Assembly: GCA_037178625.1 (NCBI GenBank)
Contig: CM074132.1
Coordinates: forward strand, 1,922,001-1,986,000
From: Skeletonema tropicum
Taxonomy: Eukaryota > Bacillariophyta > Thalassiosirophyceae > Thalassiosirales > Thalassiosiraceae
Direction of reading: 5' to 3'
Length of the DNA stretch: 64,000 nt
Every line of letters starts with the position of its first letter. The stretch's first letter is position 1. The position numbers were made by a program, and so were the translations under genes. Positions 28,917 through 38,058 of this stretch are shown piece after piece. The notes beneath the pieces were generated by a model. That model did no database searches and had not been told where the DNA came from. It saw only the letters and a list, made by a program, of their open reading frames with translations.

Positions 28917-30548
28917 ATGAACACCACCTCAGATCAACCGTACCACAACTCCACGATGGAAATAGCCGATCCATCGCGGCGGCCCGGCGAAGAAGAAACA
29001 TGGACAAAGGGGGAGCAACAACCTCGCAAATTCAATGACGTTGCTTTCGGGATCTTATTTTACATGCATTTGATTGGAATGATCGCATGTTCGGTAGTGT
29101 ACGCCCCGCAAATGTTTCGAGAAGTGGCGAATATGGCTGCCAATGGCGGCGGAGGGCGTGATTTATTGGACAGCAGCAGTGGTAGTATGAGCGGCAATAA
29201 AGGATTGGTAACAAGCAGACTCATGTCATGGGTTCTTGGTGCATCGCTACAACTATTTGGCTCTTCATCGATGACAGCACTATCCAACCGTTTATTGCAA
29301 GAAGACGAAAATGATGACTACTACAATGACGAACGTGCAACAGATGATTTTGACGACCTTCTCTTGCTCATGTCAATCGCTGCAATTGTCACCTGCATCA
29401 TATCCTCCTTGGTTCTAACTCTGATGATCCGTCATGCTCGTAAAATGATTGTATTTTCATTGGTTTTCAATATTATCGCCTCGTTGGTCTTTACAATTGG
29501 TGCCCTTTTTGTGAGCCCGTTTGGAGCTATTATGGGAATTATGATGGTGTTCTTTAATGCATACTTTGCCTACGTTGTATGGGGGAGGATTCCCTTTGCA
29601 GCGGTGAACCTCAAAACTGCGACTTCATCTGTAAAGGCAAATTTGGGATTAATTTTCGTGGCCTACTCTTCGTTGATAACAATGTTTGCTTGGAGTGCAT
29701 TTTGGTTGGTATCTGCTGTCCCCACTCTTTACATTACTAGTGGATGTGATGCACAGGCTGGTGCATGTGAAAAGGAGGCGAATGGCTTGGTTTTCTTTGC
29801 GCTATTGATTAGCTACTACTGGACTTACCAAGTGATTCAGAATACGGTTCATGTGACAGTGGCAGGAGTTGTAGGCACTTGGTGGTTCGTGCCAACAGAG
29901 GCATCGTCTTTCTGTTCCAAGGCGATCGGGGAATCGTACTCTCGATCCTTGACGTATTCATTTGGGAGTATTTGCCTCGGCAGTCTTATTGTCGCAGTTG
30001 TCGAAGCCCTTGTCCATATGGTTCGCAATCTACGTGAAAGTGGAGAAGGGGGAAGCGTCTTCCTCTGCATTGCCGAGTGCATCCTCTCTTTGCTTCGTGA
30101 CATCATTGAGTATTTTAACCGCTGGGCATTCACCTACGTCGGGGTTTATGGATACTCTTTCATTGAGGCTGGGAAAAACGTCACAAACTTGTTCAAATCA
30201 AGGGGCTGGACTACTATTATTACCGACTCTTTGGCTCAAAACGTGCTGACCTTGGTCAGTGTAGGGGTGGGCTTGATAGCCGGCATCACTTGCTTGATCA
30301 TTTCCTATACTCATGGTATGGTATTTGGTGATGAGCTTGGTGCTTCTGCGGCTGCATTCTTCATTGGCTTCACGACCGGGCTAGTTATGACGAACACTTT
30401 ATTGTCATTAGTGTCTGCATCGGTTAATACTGTCATTGTTTGTTATGCAGATGCGCCTGCTGAATTCAGAGTGAACCACCCGAAGTTGTCTGATGAGATG
30501 CAGGCAGGTTGGGCAACAGCTTGGCCAACACAATTCCAGACCAGCTGA
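28917..30548 (+). CDS. Choline transporter-like protein (CTL/SLC44/PNS1 family)
   Basis: The 543-aa multi-pass membrane protein has the family layout. A cytoplasmic N-terminus leads to a first membrane segment (FGILFYMHLIGMIACSVVY), then a large loop (about 65-140), then roughly nine further segments. The C-terminal half carries the family signature: a region with SYSRSLTYSFGSICLGSL, the amphipathic stretch ECILSLLRDIIEYFNRWAF, and near the end a segment with VNTVIVCYADAPAEF followed by HPKLSDEM. CTL proteins move choline or related cationic solutes, though for many members transport is unproven. The N-terminal loop is unusually Gly/Ser- and Asp/Glu-rich. The ATG at 28917 follows in-frame upstream stops and is preferred. 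Confidence 0.85.
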   Translation: MNTTSDQPYHNSTMEIADPSRRPGEEETWTKGEQQPRKFNDVAFGILFYMHLIGMIACSVVYAPQMFREVANMAANGGGGRDLLDSSSGSMSGNKGLVTSRLMSWVLGASLQLFGSSSMTALSNRLLQEDENDDYYNDERATDDFDDLLLLMSIAAIVTCIISSLVLTLMIRHARKMIVFSLVFNIIASLVFTIGALFVSPFGAIMGIMMVFFNAYFAYVVWGRIPFAAVNLKTATSSVKANLGLIFVAYSSLITMFAWSAFWLVSAVPTLYITSGCDAQAGACEKEANGLVFFALLISYYWTYQVIQNTVHVTVAGVVGTWWFVPTEASSFCSKAIGESYSRSLTYSFGSICLGSLIVAVVEALVHMVRNLRESGEGGSVFLCIAECILSLLRDIIEYFNRWAFTYVGVYGYSFIEAGKNVTNLFKSRGWTTIITDSLAQNVLTLVSVGVGLIAGITCLIISYTHGMVFGDELGASAAAFFIGFTTGLVMTNTLLSLVSASVNTVIVCYADAPAEFRVNHPKLSDEMQAGWATAWPTQFQTS

Positions 30549-30932
30549 AGCATTGTGGATATATGTTTTAGGGGGTTAACTATTTAATTAGGATGTATGT
30601 CAATGTCATTACGAGGTGCCATGCAACTCAGTTCTACACACTCATCAAAACGAAGGGCATTTGAGAGTTGTCCCTAAGTACTGCCATGCTTTCGGTGTGA
30701 AGGAATGAAGGCAGGGCCTGCATGCAAGCGAATTTGAGGAGAGTACAGTACCGTTCAACGTAAATCGGGACACAAAAAGGACGTAGGAACTCATAAGAAT
30801 GCTAAAATGAAAATCCCCGAATTGAAATGACATTTGACGAGTGACGAGCGACGAACGACTTACATAGGCAGGATCGATCAAGGATTAAAGTATCCAATGG
30901 CAATGATATGCTGTTGATGAAGTACACCTAAC
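30549..30932. other. Intergenic region
   Basis: The 384 bp lie between two plus-strand genes. No ORF, RNA or repeat is recognised. Confidence 0.4.
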
Positions 30933-31577
30933 GTGCATCGACTCTCTGTTCTCCTCAGTTGCATGATGTCGTCATCATCTGCACCATCCTGGACCGGCGG
31001 CAAGCCTATATCCAACGACACTGACGATTACATATTCTTTCTCTCCAAAGATGCCGAACTCTATGGATGTTTTTCTAATGCATATCGTGAAAAATCTTGC
31101 GGACATCTCGGTCTACGCAATGAAGACGGACCGTTTTGGTGTGTCAATCAAGAATTGCATTATCGTAAGGCAATCCTGTTTGGTGACAAAGAGGTTGCGA
31201 ATCGCATTCTAGCAGAAAGGGACGATGCTGCAAAAATTAAGCAGTATGGCAGGGAGGTGAAGAATTATGATGATGAAAAGTGGACCGAAGTAAGGTATTT
31301 AGTAGCGAGAGACGCTGTTGAAGCAAAGTTTCGAAATGATGGTGAATTAAAGAAAATATTGCTCGAAACGGAGGACAAAATAATTGTAGAGGCAGCTACT
31401 GATCGTGCTTGGGGGATAGGAGTGGTAGAATTCAGTAGTACAGGTGACAAAGGGGAGGCAAAGAAAGGTGCAAAGAATGAAGATAACTGTTGGGATGTGC
31501 ATCCAAATGATTGGAATGGACTGAATTTACTTGGGAGGTGCTTAATGGATGTGAGGGAGGGATTGATGGGGGAGTAA
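30933..31577 (+). CDS. NADAR (YbiA-fold, DUF1768) N-glycosidase
   Basis: The 214-aa protein has the NADAR order: FFLSKDAELYGCFSNAY, then WCVNQELHYRKAILFGD with the conserved Glu and Tyr/Lys pair, then IKQYGREVKNYDDEKWTEVR, KFRNDGELKKILLET and the catalytic-region EAATDRAWGIG. Members cleave N-glycosidic bonds in ADP-ribose-related or riboflavin-pathway substrates: the YbiA-type removes damaged riboflavin intermediates, and others reverse ADP-ribosylation of DNA guanine. Which substrate applies here cannot be told from sequence. The length is usual for the family plus an extra acidic/Lys-rich insertion near 165-178. The start may be the Met at 30963 (MMSSSSAP), because the first ten residues are not conserved-looking. 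It is convergent with the vWA gene. Confidence 0.85.
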   Translation: MHRLSVLLSCMMSSSSAPSWTGGKPISNDTDDYIFFLSKDAELYGCFSNAYREKSCGHLGLRNEDGPFWCVNQELHYRKAILFGDKEVANRILAERDDAAKIKQYGREVKNYDDEKWTEVRYLVARDAVEAKFRNDGELKKILLETEDKIIVEAATDRAWGIGVVEFSSTGDKGEAKKGAKNEDNCWDVHPNDWNGLNLLGRCLMDVREGLMGE

Positions 31578-31635
31578 AGTCAAAGTCTAGAGAGTTAAGA
31601 TCACCCAACACACTGTGAAGCACTCAGATACACTT

Positions 31636-31649
31636 TCTCTCTAGAGAGA
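31636..31649. repeat. Palindrome TCTCTCTAGAGAGA in convergent gap
   Basis: A perfect 14-bp palindrome 59 bp past the NADAR stop. Related TCTCTAGAGA palindromes occur at about 37598-37614 and 40907-40918. It could mark 3' ends or be chance. Confidence 0.4.
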
Positions 31650-31842
31650 CTTATAACCCTTTCCGAGTAGTTGAACTTGGGAGAATCCTTCTGGCGTGTG
31701 GCTCGTTTGATATGGCTACGAGGGAATGCCATTTGTGTAATGAACACTGATTTGAAGAATATATTACCTACATACACAAAGCGTCTCTAAAATAGAGTCA
31801 GAATAGCTACCATATCATCTAACATAGATGATTAAATGAGAT

Positions 31843-32115
31843 TTACAGCCTAAAGTCAGGCTGAGTATCAACAGCATTCCTATTCTGTCTAGTTTGCTTG
31901 CCTCCCTTCAAGTTAGCTTGGGCTTTGACCTTGCCTTTATTTTTCTTCTGTGCCAACTTTGCTTCCCTCTTCCTTGACAATCGCTCTTTCATTTCCCACA
32001 AGTCTTCCGAGACTGGCTCATTCTTGTCCTCTGCTAGGTGATCCTCCTCGTCAAGCAGATCCCATAAACTCTTGAAATCCATCAATGCCAAGCTTCTTCT
32101 CCAAGTGCCCCCAAT
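31843..32115 (-). other. Open frame overlapping the 3' end of the vWA gene, +1 frame
   Basis: The frame is open from 32115 to a stop at 31843 and overlaps the end of the vWA gene (stop 32051) by 65 bp in the +1 frame. It encodes an acidic then Lys-rich stretch (SLWDLLDEEDHLAEDKNEP, then KLAQKKNKGKVKAQANLKGG). Its composition is protein-like rather than random. It could be a C-terminal extension reached by a one-base frameshift, a sequencing indel or an unrecognised splice, or an untranslated frame. No ATG precedes the overlap, only an internal Met after three codons. Confidence 0.4.
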
Positions 32116-34519
32116 CTATTTCGGTCCGAAGGTCGCCAAACAGTACTCTTCCCTCACTGCTTGCAAAGTCAGTCCAGAGCTTGAGACGATTCAGCTTCTT
32201 CTTGTGGCGTCTTGCTCGATTGTCTAGATGCCATTTCCTATTCTGATGCTGCTCAAGTGCCACTCTCTGACCCTCCAGTGAGAAGAGAGCGTAGTTATCC
32301 GGATCATTTTCACTTTGCCCTTCGTACATGATGAACATGACGTTGTTTAGTACTTCCTTGAGAGAAGTAAACTTCGCAATGCATCGTAAATTCAGCAAAT
32401 AGGTCTGTGGCCACTTTCTAAACAACCAGAGGAGAGCTGCTTGAAAATTGTCTCTATCTGCCTTGCCTGCTGTATTCTTCCTTACAGAGCCAAGGTTGAA
32501 GAGGAGTTTCAACGCCACTTTTGGGTTCTCTGCAAATGCTGCCTCAAGTAAATCCTCGAGCGCTTCAGTTCCAATGGTCGGCACGACCTCAAAGAAGAAG
32601 GCCACAAGCGCACTGCTGTTTGACACATGAACAGCTTCTCCGTTCTCGCCGACCGCCATCTCTGCTCTGCGCATGATCTCCTCCTCCGACACGAGCACCT
32701 CCCAATCAGCTAGATCATTCTCAAGTCTGAGCGTCTCATAAAGTGGATCTTCCAAACAAGCAAGCATTGCTTTTGTGGGATTCATAGGTGAAACTTGACC
32801 TTCCTGAAACTGCTCGTCATTACTTGAGGGGGTCTTCTCTACATTCAAGTCCCAACTCAGGTACTTCCGAAGCAATCCACTTGACACTCCACTGAGAAGT
32901 GCTACTCCATCTTCGTCGGCACTTTGGACGATGCCACTTCCAGATATCGATGCACGAAGATTCCAAAAAACGATCTTTGGCGGCTGGATTGCGGAACCAA
33001 ATCGGCTGACAAAGAGCTGCTGAATCTTTTGCAACATTGTCTTTTGATTGGAATCAGTTCCATCTTGCGCTTCATCGAATTCCATGTCACTGAACACCAC
33101 AAGCTCAAGTCCTTCAGCATCCTCAGCTGTCAAGTTGTGTTCCTCGATGACATCACAGATCTTTTGCGCAGCTTTGAAGAAGTCTGTAGAGTAGCCCCAG
33201 TCACTACCCCTCAACGTATCCACACGGTCAGCCAGGTTGGGAATCAAAGCTGAAATTTCCTCAATACTCTTTGCACCTTTGATAGATTCAATGTCAAGAT
33301 TGATTGCCTCTCCCTTCACATCGACAAAGTCTGGGTTCGAACTGAACGTCAGAATCTTCCCATGGAATGCGTTGCTCTCGGGAAGTGAGTCAGTAAGTAG
33401 TAGTGACAGGGCCATGGCAACATCCATGCACGTTGAATTTGTTTGACCGCCACAGTCACAACACATAGAGCCTGAGACATCGCACATTGGAATGATCAAC
33501 CTACCTGTAGACGGTTTGCATGACTCAACAAGGCCTTGCCACTGCAGGCCAGCTTCTAGCGTATCAACGGCTGAACGGGCTTTGACAGCTTTCAGCATGA
33601 CTTCGTGAGGAGCAAGAGCACCAACATTAACTTTGGCTGACGTGACAGTCGTCGCTTGAATTTTATTCAATAGAGAGGCCTTGGCAGAATCGAAAAGATA
33701 TTGATCGTAGCTCTCCTGGTCGAGCTTTCTGAATACCTTTTGTCCGAATAAAAGCCGGCATCGGGAGGGCATTCGGCTGTAATTTACTCCCTGACCTCTC
33801 GAAGTTCCAATGAAGTGCTCAGGGATCTCTGCCAGCTGCCGCAATGGAGTTAACACATCTCTTTGTAGGCTGACGTGCTGTAGAGGAACGGCGGTTTCAC
33901 GAGCACGGAAGGCAGTAGATTTGAGAAGTTCTCCTCTCAAACCTCGGTTCTTCTCCTCCGCTAACCGTTCAAGCAGCTTCTCACGGATGAGAGTAGCCAG
34001 ACCAAGAGCCTTGTCGTGCATGCCTCCAGGTGTGGGACACCACTTTGCAAAAAGACCACCTAAGGGTTGAGATCCAATCAACTCCCAATCTGTCTCCCCT
34101 TGAGCATGTGCAACTTTAAGCTCCTCCAAGAGGCCATCTACGAATAGATTCACTACTTGAGTCATTAACTCCCCCTTTTCATCGCTCCTATGAGAGTTCA
34201 CGAGATCCCTCCGTCTGGCAGCACTCGCATGACGCCTCACACGAGCGACCGCTTTCTCATTTTCACGTCTCTTGCTCAGGAACGCTTGAAATCTTGAGGC
34301 GGTGTCGGCATCCCTCCATTTAGATGTCATACAGGGATCGTAGATCATCCACATCTTTTCGGAGGGAATCAAACATCTTCCTACCCGGCTTCTAATCTTG
34401 GAGACAATAGACTTGACATCGAGTATGGCATCGCTCAACTCCTCTTCATCTGACCGCAGCTCATGGGCAAAGGGGATTTGAGTTTGAGAGGAGCAGGTAA
34501 TTATCATTCGTTGACTCAT
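32051..34519 (-). CDS. vWA-domain protein of DUF2828/DUF7788 type
   Basis: The 822-aa protein has an N-terminal helical region (about 150-330) with the stretch SRMPSRCRLLFGQKVFRKLD and APHEVM, then a von Willebrand A domain starting at IIPMCDVSGSM. The MIDAS motif DVSGS is intact; a following Thr/Asp region is at TLRGSDWGYSTDFFKA and ELVVFSDMEFDEAQ. This layout matches the plant, protist and bacterial DUF2828 family, which is related to TROVE/Ro-type RNA-binding proteins by the vWA-after-helical-repeat design. A Cys-rich insert (CCDCGGQTNSTC) sits right after the MIDAS start. The role is unknown in any organism to my knowledge; metal-dependent binding of a partner is expected. The C-terminus overlaps another open frame. 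Confidence 0.8.
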   Translation of the reverse strand: MSQRMIITCSSQTQIPFAHELRSDEEELSDAILDVKSIVSKIRSRVGRCLIPSEKMWMIYDPCMTSKWRDADTASRFQAFLSKRRENEKAVARVRRHASAARRRDLVNSHRSDEKGELMTQVVNLFVDGLLEELKVAHAQGETDWELIGSQPLGGLFAKWCPTPGGMHDKALGLATLIREKLLERLAEEKNRGLRGELLKSTAFRARETAVPLQHVSLQRDVLTPLRQLAEIPEHFIGTSRGQGVNYSRMPSRCRLLFGQKVFRKLDQESYDQYLFDSAKASLLNKIQATTVTSAKVNVGALAPHEVMLKAVKARSAVDTLEAGLQWQGLVESCKPSTGRLIIPMCDVSGSMCCDCGGQTNSTCMDVAMALSLLLTDSLPESNAFHGKILTFSSNPDFVDVKGEAINLDIESIKGAKSIEEISALIPNLADRVDTLRGSDWGYSTDFFKAAQKICDVIEEHNLTAEDAEGLELVVFSDMEFDEAQDGTDSNQKTMLQKIQQLFVSRFGSAIQPPKIVFWNLRASISGSGIVQSADEDGVALLSGVSSGLLRKYLSWDLNVEKTPSSNDEQFQEGQVSPMNPTKAMLACLEDPLYETLRLENDLADWEVLVSEEEIMRRAEMAVGENGEAVHVSNSSALVAFFFEVVPTIGTEALEDLLEAAFAENPKVALKLLFNLGSVRKNTAGKADRDNFQAALLWLFRKWPQTYLLNLRCIAKFTSLKEVLNNVMFIMYEGQSENDPDNYALFSLEGQRVALEQHQNRKWHLDNRARRHKKKLNRLKLWTDFASSEGRVLFGDLRTEIDWGHLEKKLGIDGFQEFMGSA

Positions 34520-34964
34520 GGTTTTATTATTTATGAATTGAGAGAGGTTGACGTATCTGGAATTATGCGCTTGTTGTTAAAAAATGCGAACTCTGGATTA
34601 ATTAGAACCCTAAAAGTACGACTGCAAGCAGCTCTACGATAGCCATAAGTCAATATGAATTTGTGTGCAGAGAGTGCACGTCTTCTGGGCTGGCTGGAGG
34701 TGCACGACTCCTTTGTGAATGAACGACTCCCCGCCCTGCCTCCGACTTCTAACGGCGTTTGAAGAACAGGAACGAGAAAGTAAGTCCCACGCACACTGAC
34801 ACCTGCCCACCTCAACGCTCAACAACGGCATTTGCGACATGCTATGGAACTGATGGAACGAACCCGAACATACACATATCAGAAATGAACCAAGATGATG
34901 ATGGCACAGACATTACGTAGGCATGCCAAAACAATAAGAAGTCAACAACATCAACATTAATATC
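34520..34964. promoter_or_regulatory. Divergent promoter region
   Basis: The 445 bp separate the vWA gene (minus, start 34519) from the thioredoxin-fold paralogue (plus, start 34965). No element or RNA is recognised; short minus-strand frames here lack support. Confidence 0.35.
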
Positions 34965-35807
34965 ATGCAGCAAAGAGTAATTGTCTCGTTGCTTCTAGCC
35001 GTGTGCACCGCCTCGTTGGCAACAAACACCGCTGCCTTTTCACCGGCATCTTCTCCCACAGTGAGGGCTGATACCCCTACACGGCTTGATTACAGAAATT
35101 ATGATGATATCATCATGGATACTTCCAGCACTGCAGAAGCAGCTTCTTCGTCGCCGCCTAGAATAGCTAGACAATCGTCCTCTATTACTAAACATGGCAG
35201 CAAGAGCGCCCTGCCTCCCAAACCCTGCGACAAAGCAACTGGCTTAGACGTCGATGCTGATCGCATGCCGCTATCAATTCTTCTTGAGCCACCCGCTCCA
35301 CCTTTGACTGAGCAGCTTCAAACAGATATGACCCCCAGTCGACCAACTTCTCGTGTAACTACCACAGCATCCCGAGCCGCCACTCGATCCTCTCCGATCA
35401 CAGAGCTATTCAACATTCAAGACTACCATCAACATGTACTCAATGAACCCGACCAACTTTGTATTGTTCGATTCCATGCGCCTTGGTGCCAAGTATGCCG
35501 AACAACAAACGTATCATGGGAGCGCATGGCTTCCAAAATTGTCAAAATGAAATCATCCAAACAAAATATCAAATTCTTATCTGTATGTTTAGACACAAAG
35601 AATGAAGAGGTAGCGGAGCTGAAGGACTTGCTGCAGATTGAAAGTGTGCCTCAAGGAGTCATACATTACGCTAATGAAGGCCTCTTTGGGCAGAAAATCC
35701 ATCTTAATAGAAAGAATTTAGGGGTTCTGAAGAAGCAGCTAGAGAGTTATTTGACGAATGATATGGGTGCAGATATGTTTTTGTATGGGCTGAAGAAAGG
35801 GATGTAG
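34965..35807 (+). CDS. Plastid-targeted thioredoxin-fold protein, paralogue of 1212-2096
   Basis: The 280-aa protein mirrors the gene at 1212: signal peptide (about 1-22) with NTAAFSPAS plastid motif, a variable Ser-rich linker, then DVDADRMPLSILLEPPAPPLT, TASRAATRSSPIT and the thioredoxin fold with FHAPWCQVC (W174, C175, C178). Linker and presequence have diverged and lack the polyQ, while the fold is close. The final ~28 codons are nearly identical even at silent sites, suggesting recent exchange. The same non-standard Gln-Val pair lies between the two redox Cys, so this is a subfamily feature rather than an error. A role in plastid thiol redox is expected; the partner is unknown. Confidence 0.8.
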   Translation: MQQRVIVSLLLAVCTASLATNTAAFSPASSPTVRADTPTRLDYRNYDDIIMDTSSTAEAASSSPPRIARQSSSITKHGSKSALPPKPCDKATGLDVDADRMPLSILLEPPAPPLTEQLQTDMTPSRPTSRVTTTASRAATRSSPITELFNIQDYHQHVLNEPDQLCIVRFHAPWCQVCRTTNVSWERMASKIVKMKSSKQNIKFLSVCLDTKNEEVAELKDLLQIESVPQGVIHYANEGLFGQKIHLNRKNLGVLKKQLESYLTNDMGADMFLYGLKKGM

Positions 35808-36358
35808 CGCTTATTAGCAACTTCTGCATTATGCTAGTGTTTACAAATTATAATATAGATCGACAGTATCAGAATAATGCTGTTCTTAATTATGAAAAAT
35901 CGAAGTCCATCTAAAACGTTACAAACTGAGACTATTACAAACTGAGAAAGATTTGCGTTTCCCCATTGTCTTGGATACCTCACATCTGATTCAAAAGTCC
36001 TGTGATGTTCTGCGTATGGGAGATTTACGTGGTCCATTGTCTGACACGTCCTGGTTGGATAGATGGCGTGGCAGAAGCTGACAAGGCTGGAAACAACAGA
36101 GATATCATCTATGAAAGTTAAATAGGTAGGGAACCATTGAGAAGGACAAGACAGCTGCCTGCACTCTCGACACTCACAGTATTGCAAAAATGAAAATTGC
36201 AATAAGGACGCTCTTCAATACCAACTTTGGCTTACAAACATAAAACATACAGGAAGCTAAGTAATCCTCCTAAAAAGCTCTAAAAAACTTAGCAAGCTTC
36301 ATTATTCAAGGGATAAAACTGCAAAAATGAGAAGGTGCAGAATGCAAAAAAATCAGAG
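35808..36358. other. Intergenic region
   Basis: The 551 bp lie between the thioredoxin-fold gene and the tRNA. A 122-codon minus-strand frame here has no domain. Nothing else is recognised. Confidence 0.4.
36346..36352 (-). terminator. RNA polymerase III oligo-T terminator of tRNA-Met
   Basis: Seven consecutive T on the minus strand begin 6 nt past the tRNA 3' end, the usual pol III stop. Confidence 0.75.
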
Positions 36359-36431
36359 TGCTCCATGTGAGGATCGAACTCACGACCTCAGGATTATGAG
36401 ACCTGCGCTCTACCAACTGAGCTAACGGAGC
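36359..36431 (-). tRNA. Elongator tRNA-Met (CAT)
   Basis: The 73-nt cloverleaf folds completely: acceptor GCTCCGT with ATGGAGC (one G-T), D arm GCTC/GAGC, anticodon loop CTCATAA giving CAT, T arm GTGAG-TTCGATC-CTCAC and discriminator A. The T-T at the base of the anticodon stem (31-39) also occurs in yeast elongator tRNA-Met. Box A (TAGCTCAGTTGG) and box B (GTTCGATCC) are intact; no intron, and CCA is not encoded. The absence of initiator features (A-U first pair, GGG/CCC anticodon stem) supports the elongator type. It stands alone between protein genes. Confidence 0.95.
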
Positions 36432-38058
36432 TGTTGTATATGGAGGTCGACTAAAAATTTTTAATCAAAAGTTAAGGTATGTAGAGAAGGAAGCGGACCA
36501 TACCAGGCATTTTTTCATTTTTTTCGTGCTGCGAGTCTATTTAGCCACCCTGCTATTGACGAGATTGGCTTCAAGCCAATGGTTCAGAATGCATGGCATC
36601 TTGAATGCATCCAAGCAGGAGCTAAACTATTGATGTGGAGAGTACAGTTGTAACTCTCTTTCATGTGTGTCAACTCTGTTTGTTATAAGTTACAATCCTC
36701 TCCAATCTTCTACAGCAGAACTGGTTGAATCTCAAATCTTGTATGTCATATTTGCCGCATAGAGTTGAATACCATCAGCAATGCTTTCTATCCCTCATAT
36801 TACGTATTCGTTTGTTTCAAATTGTGCAACCTTCTCCACTGTCACTCGACTCAAATTGGCATAAGCAGAGTAATTTGTATGTGTCATAGTCGATGCAGGT
36901 CATGCTCTAGATAGTAATTGTGCGTGCGGATGCATATGTTGTACAGAGGTATGCCCACTTTATACGCTACAAAGCAACTTGCAAACGCGAATGATGCAGC
37001 AACCAACACCAGAAAAAATGTATCTTTGACCAAGCCGATAGTTATGAATCATTAGATGATGAGTATTTCCACTACATATGAGGAGGGTCAAGAGAAGAGC
37101 TTCACCTGACGCATCTGTTTTGGTTGATGTCTGATGTCAAGGACAGCCTTCCAGTTAGTCATGCAGCAACGCAAGTGCGACAATGCAACTCTGAAACCAT
37201 GCAACAACCGCGACCTGATTTATGTGCCTGGTTCGCTTATTCAGAATCTCACATATACAAAATTGTGGTTGTGGAACTTTGGATAAGTACCGAAGTAGGC
37301 CTAAACAACTCGGGACTCTAAACTGTCGCTGATAAGTAAAACTAGTAATTATTGAAGTTGACGATGCAGAATGCGGATGTTGTCGATGACCACCAACCAC
37401 AAGTAGCCAACCCAATGTATTGTACCAACCCAAGACGAATGAGACACTGAAATAGACAACAGCAACTTATTCAAACACCAAAAGGTCATCCTCATGGACG
37501 ACATTTTATTGATTTTTCATGGTGAGACAGGCAGCTGCTTTAGCGTTCGGACTATTACCATTACCTTTCGGACATTTTTTATGTTTCCACTCTATCATCT
37601 CTCTCTAGAGAGAGCATATATTGAGGTAATGCATGAAAAATATCACATCAAATTGTCGTTACCGTTACACCAATATGCAAGGAGTTCAGGTGAATGCACT
37701 GTCAGCTGATGTGTTTCATTTATGAGGGGAGCCGTCAGAGGTCAGATAGAGGTGTTTGCCGACAAGTGGAGCCCCGTGAATTATTGTTTGCGGTGCTACC
37801 TATTGGTCATCCCCCAAAAGGCTCGCTGAGGAGGGAGAGGCATGGGCATGGCCAAGGTCATATCTAGTAGCGTCTCAAAAATTATTGAAACACATGCTCA
37901 CTTTTTGTCGTCTCTATTCATCTTCCTCCATGCTCCAACTTTTCTCTGCACAATTTCGAACTTACTAGATTGATTGCAGTGGACAAATTGTATTACAACA
38001 TCAGTTCTCAATCATAGACACACAAAAATAATAGCACTTGAAAAGACGAGAAGCAAAA
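36432..38058. other. 1.6-kb intergenic region
   Basis: No gene is recognised. Frames of 65-92 codons have no domain. A 17-bp near-palindrome of CT/AG around TCTCTAGAGA lies at 37598-37614. It should contain the promoter of the zinc-knuckle gene. Confidence 0.4.
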
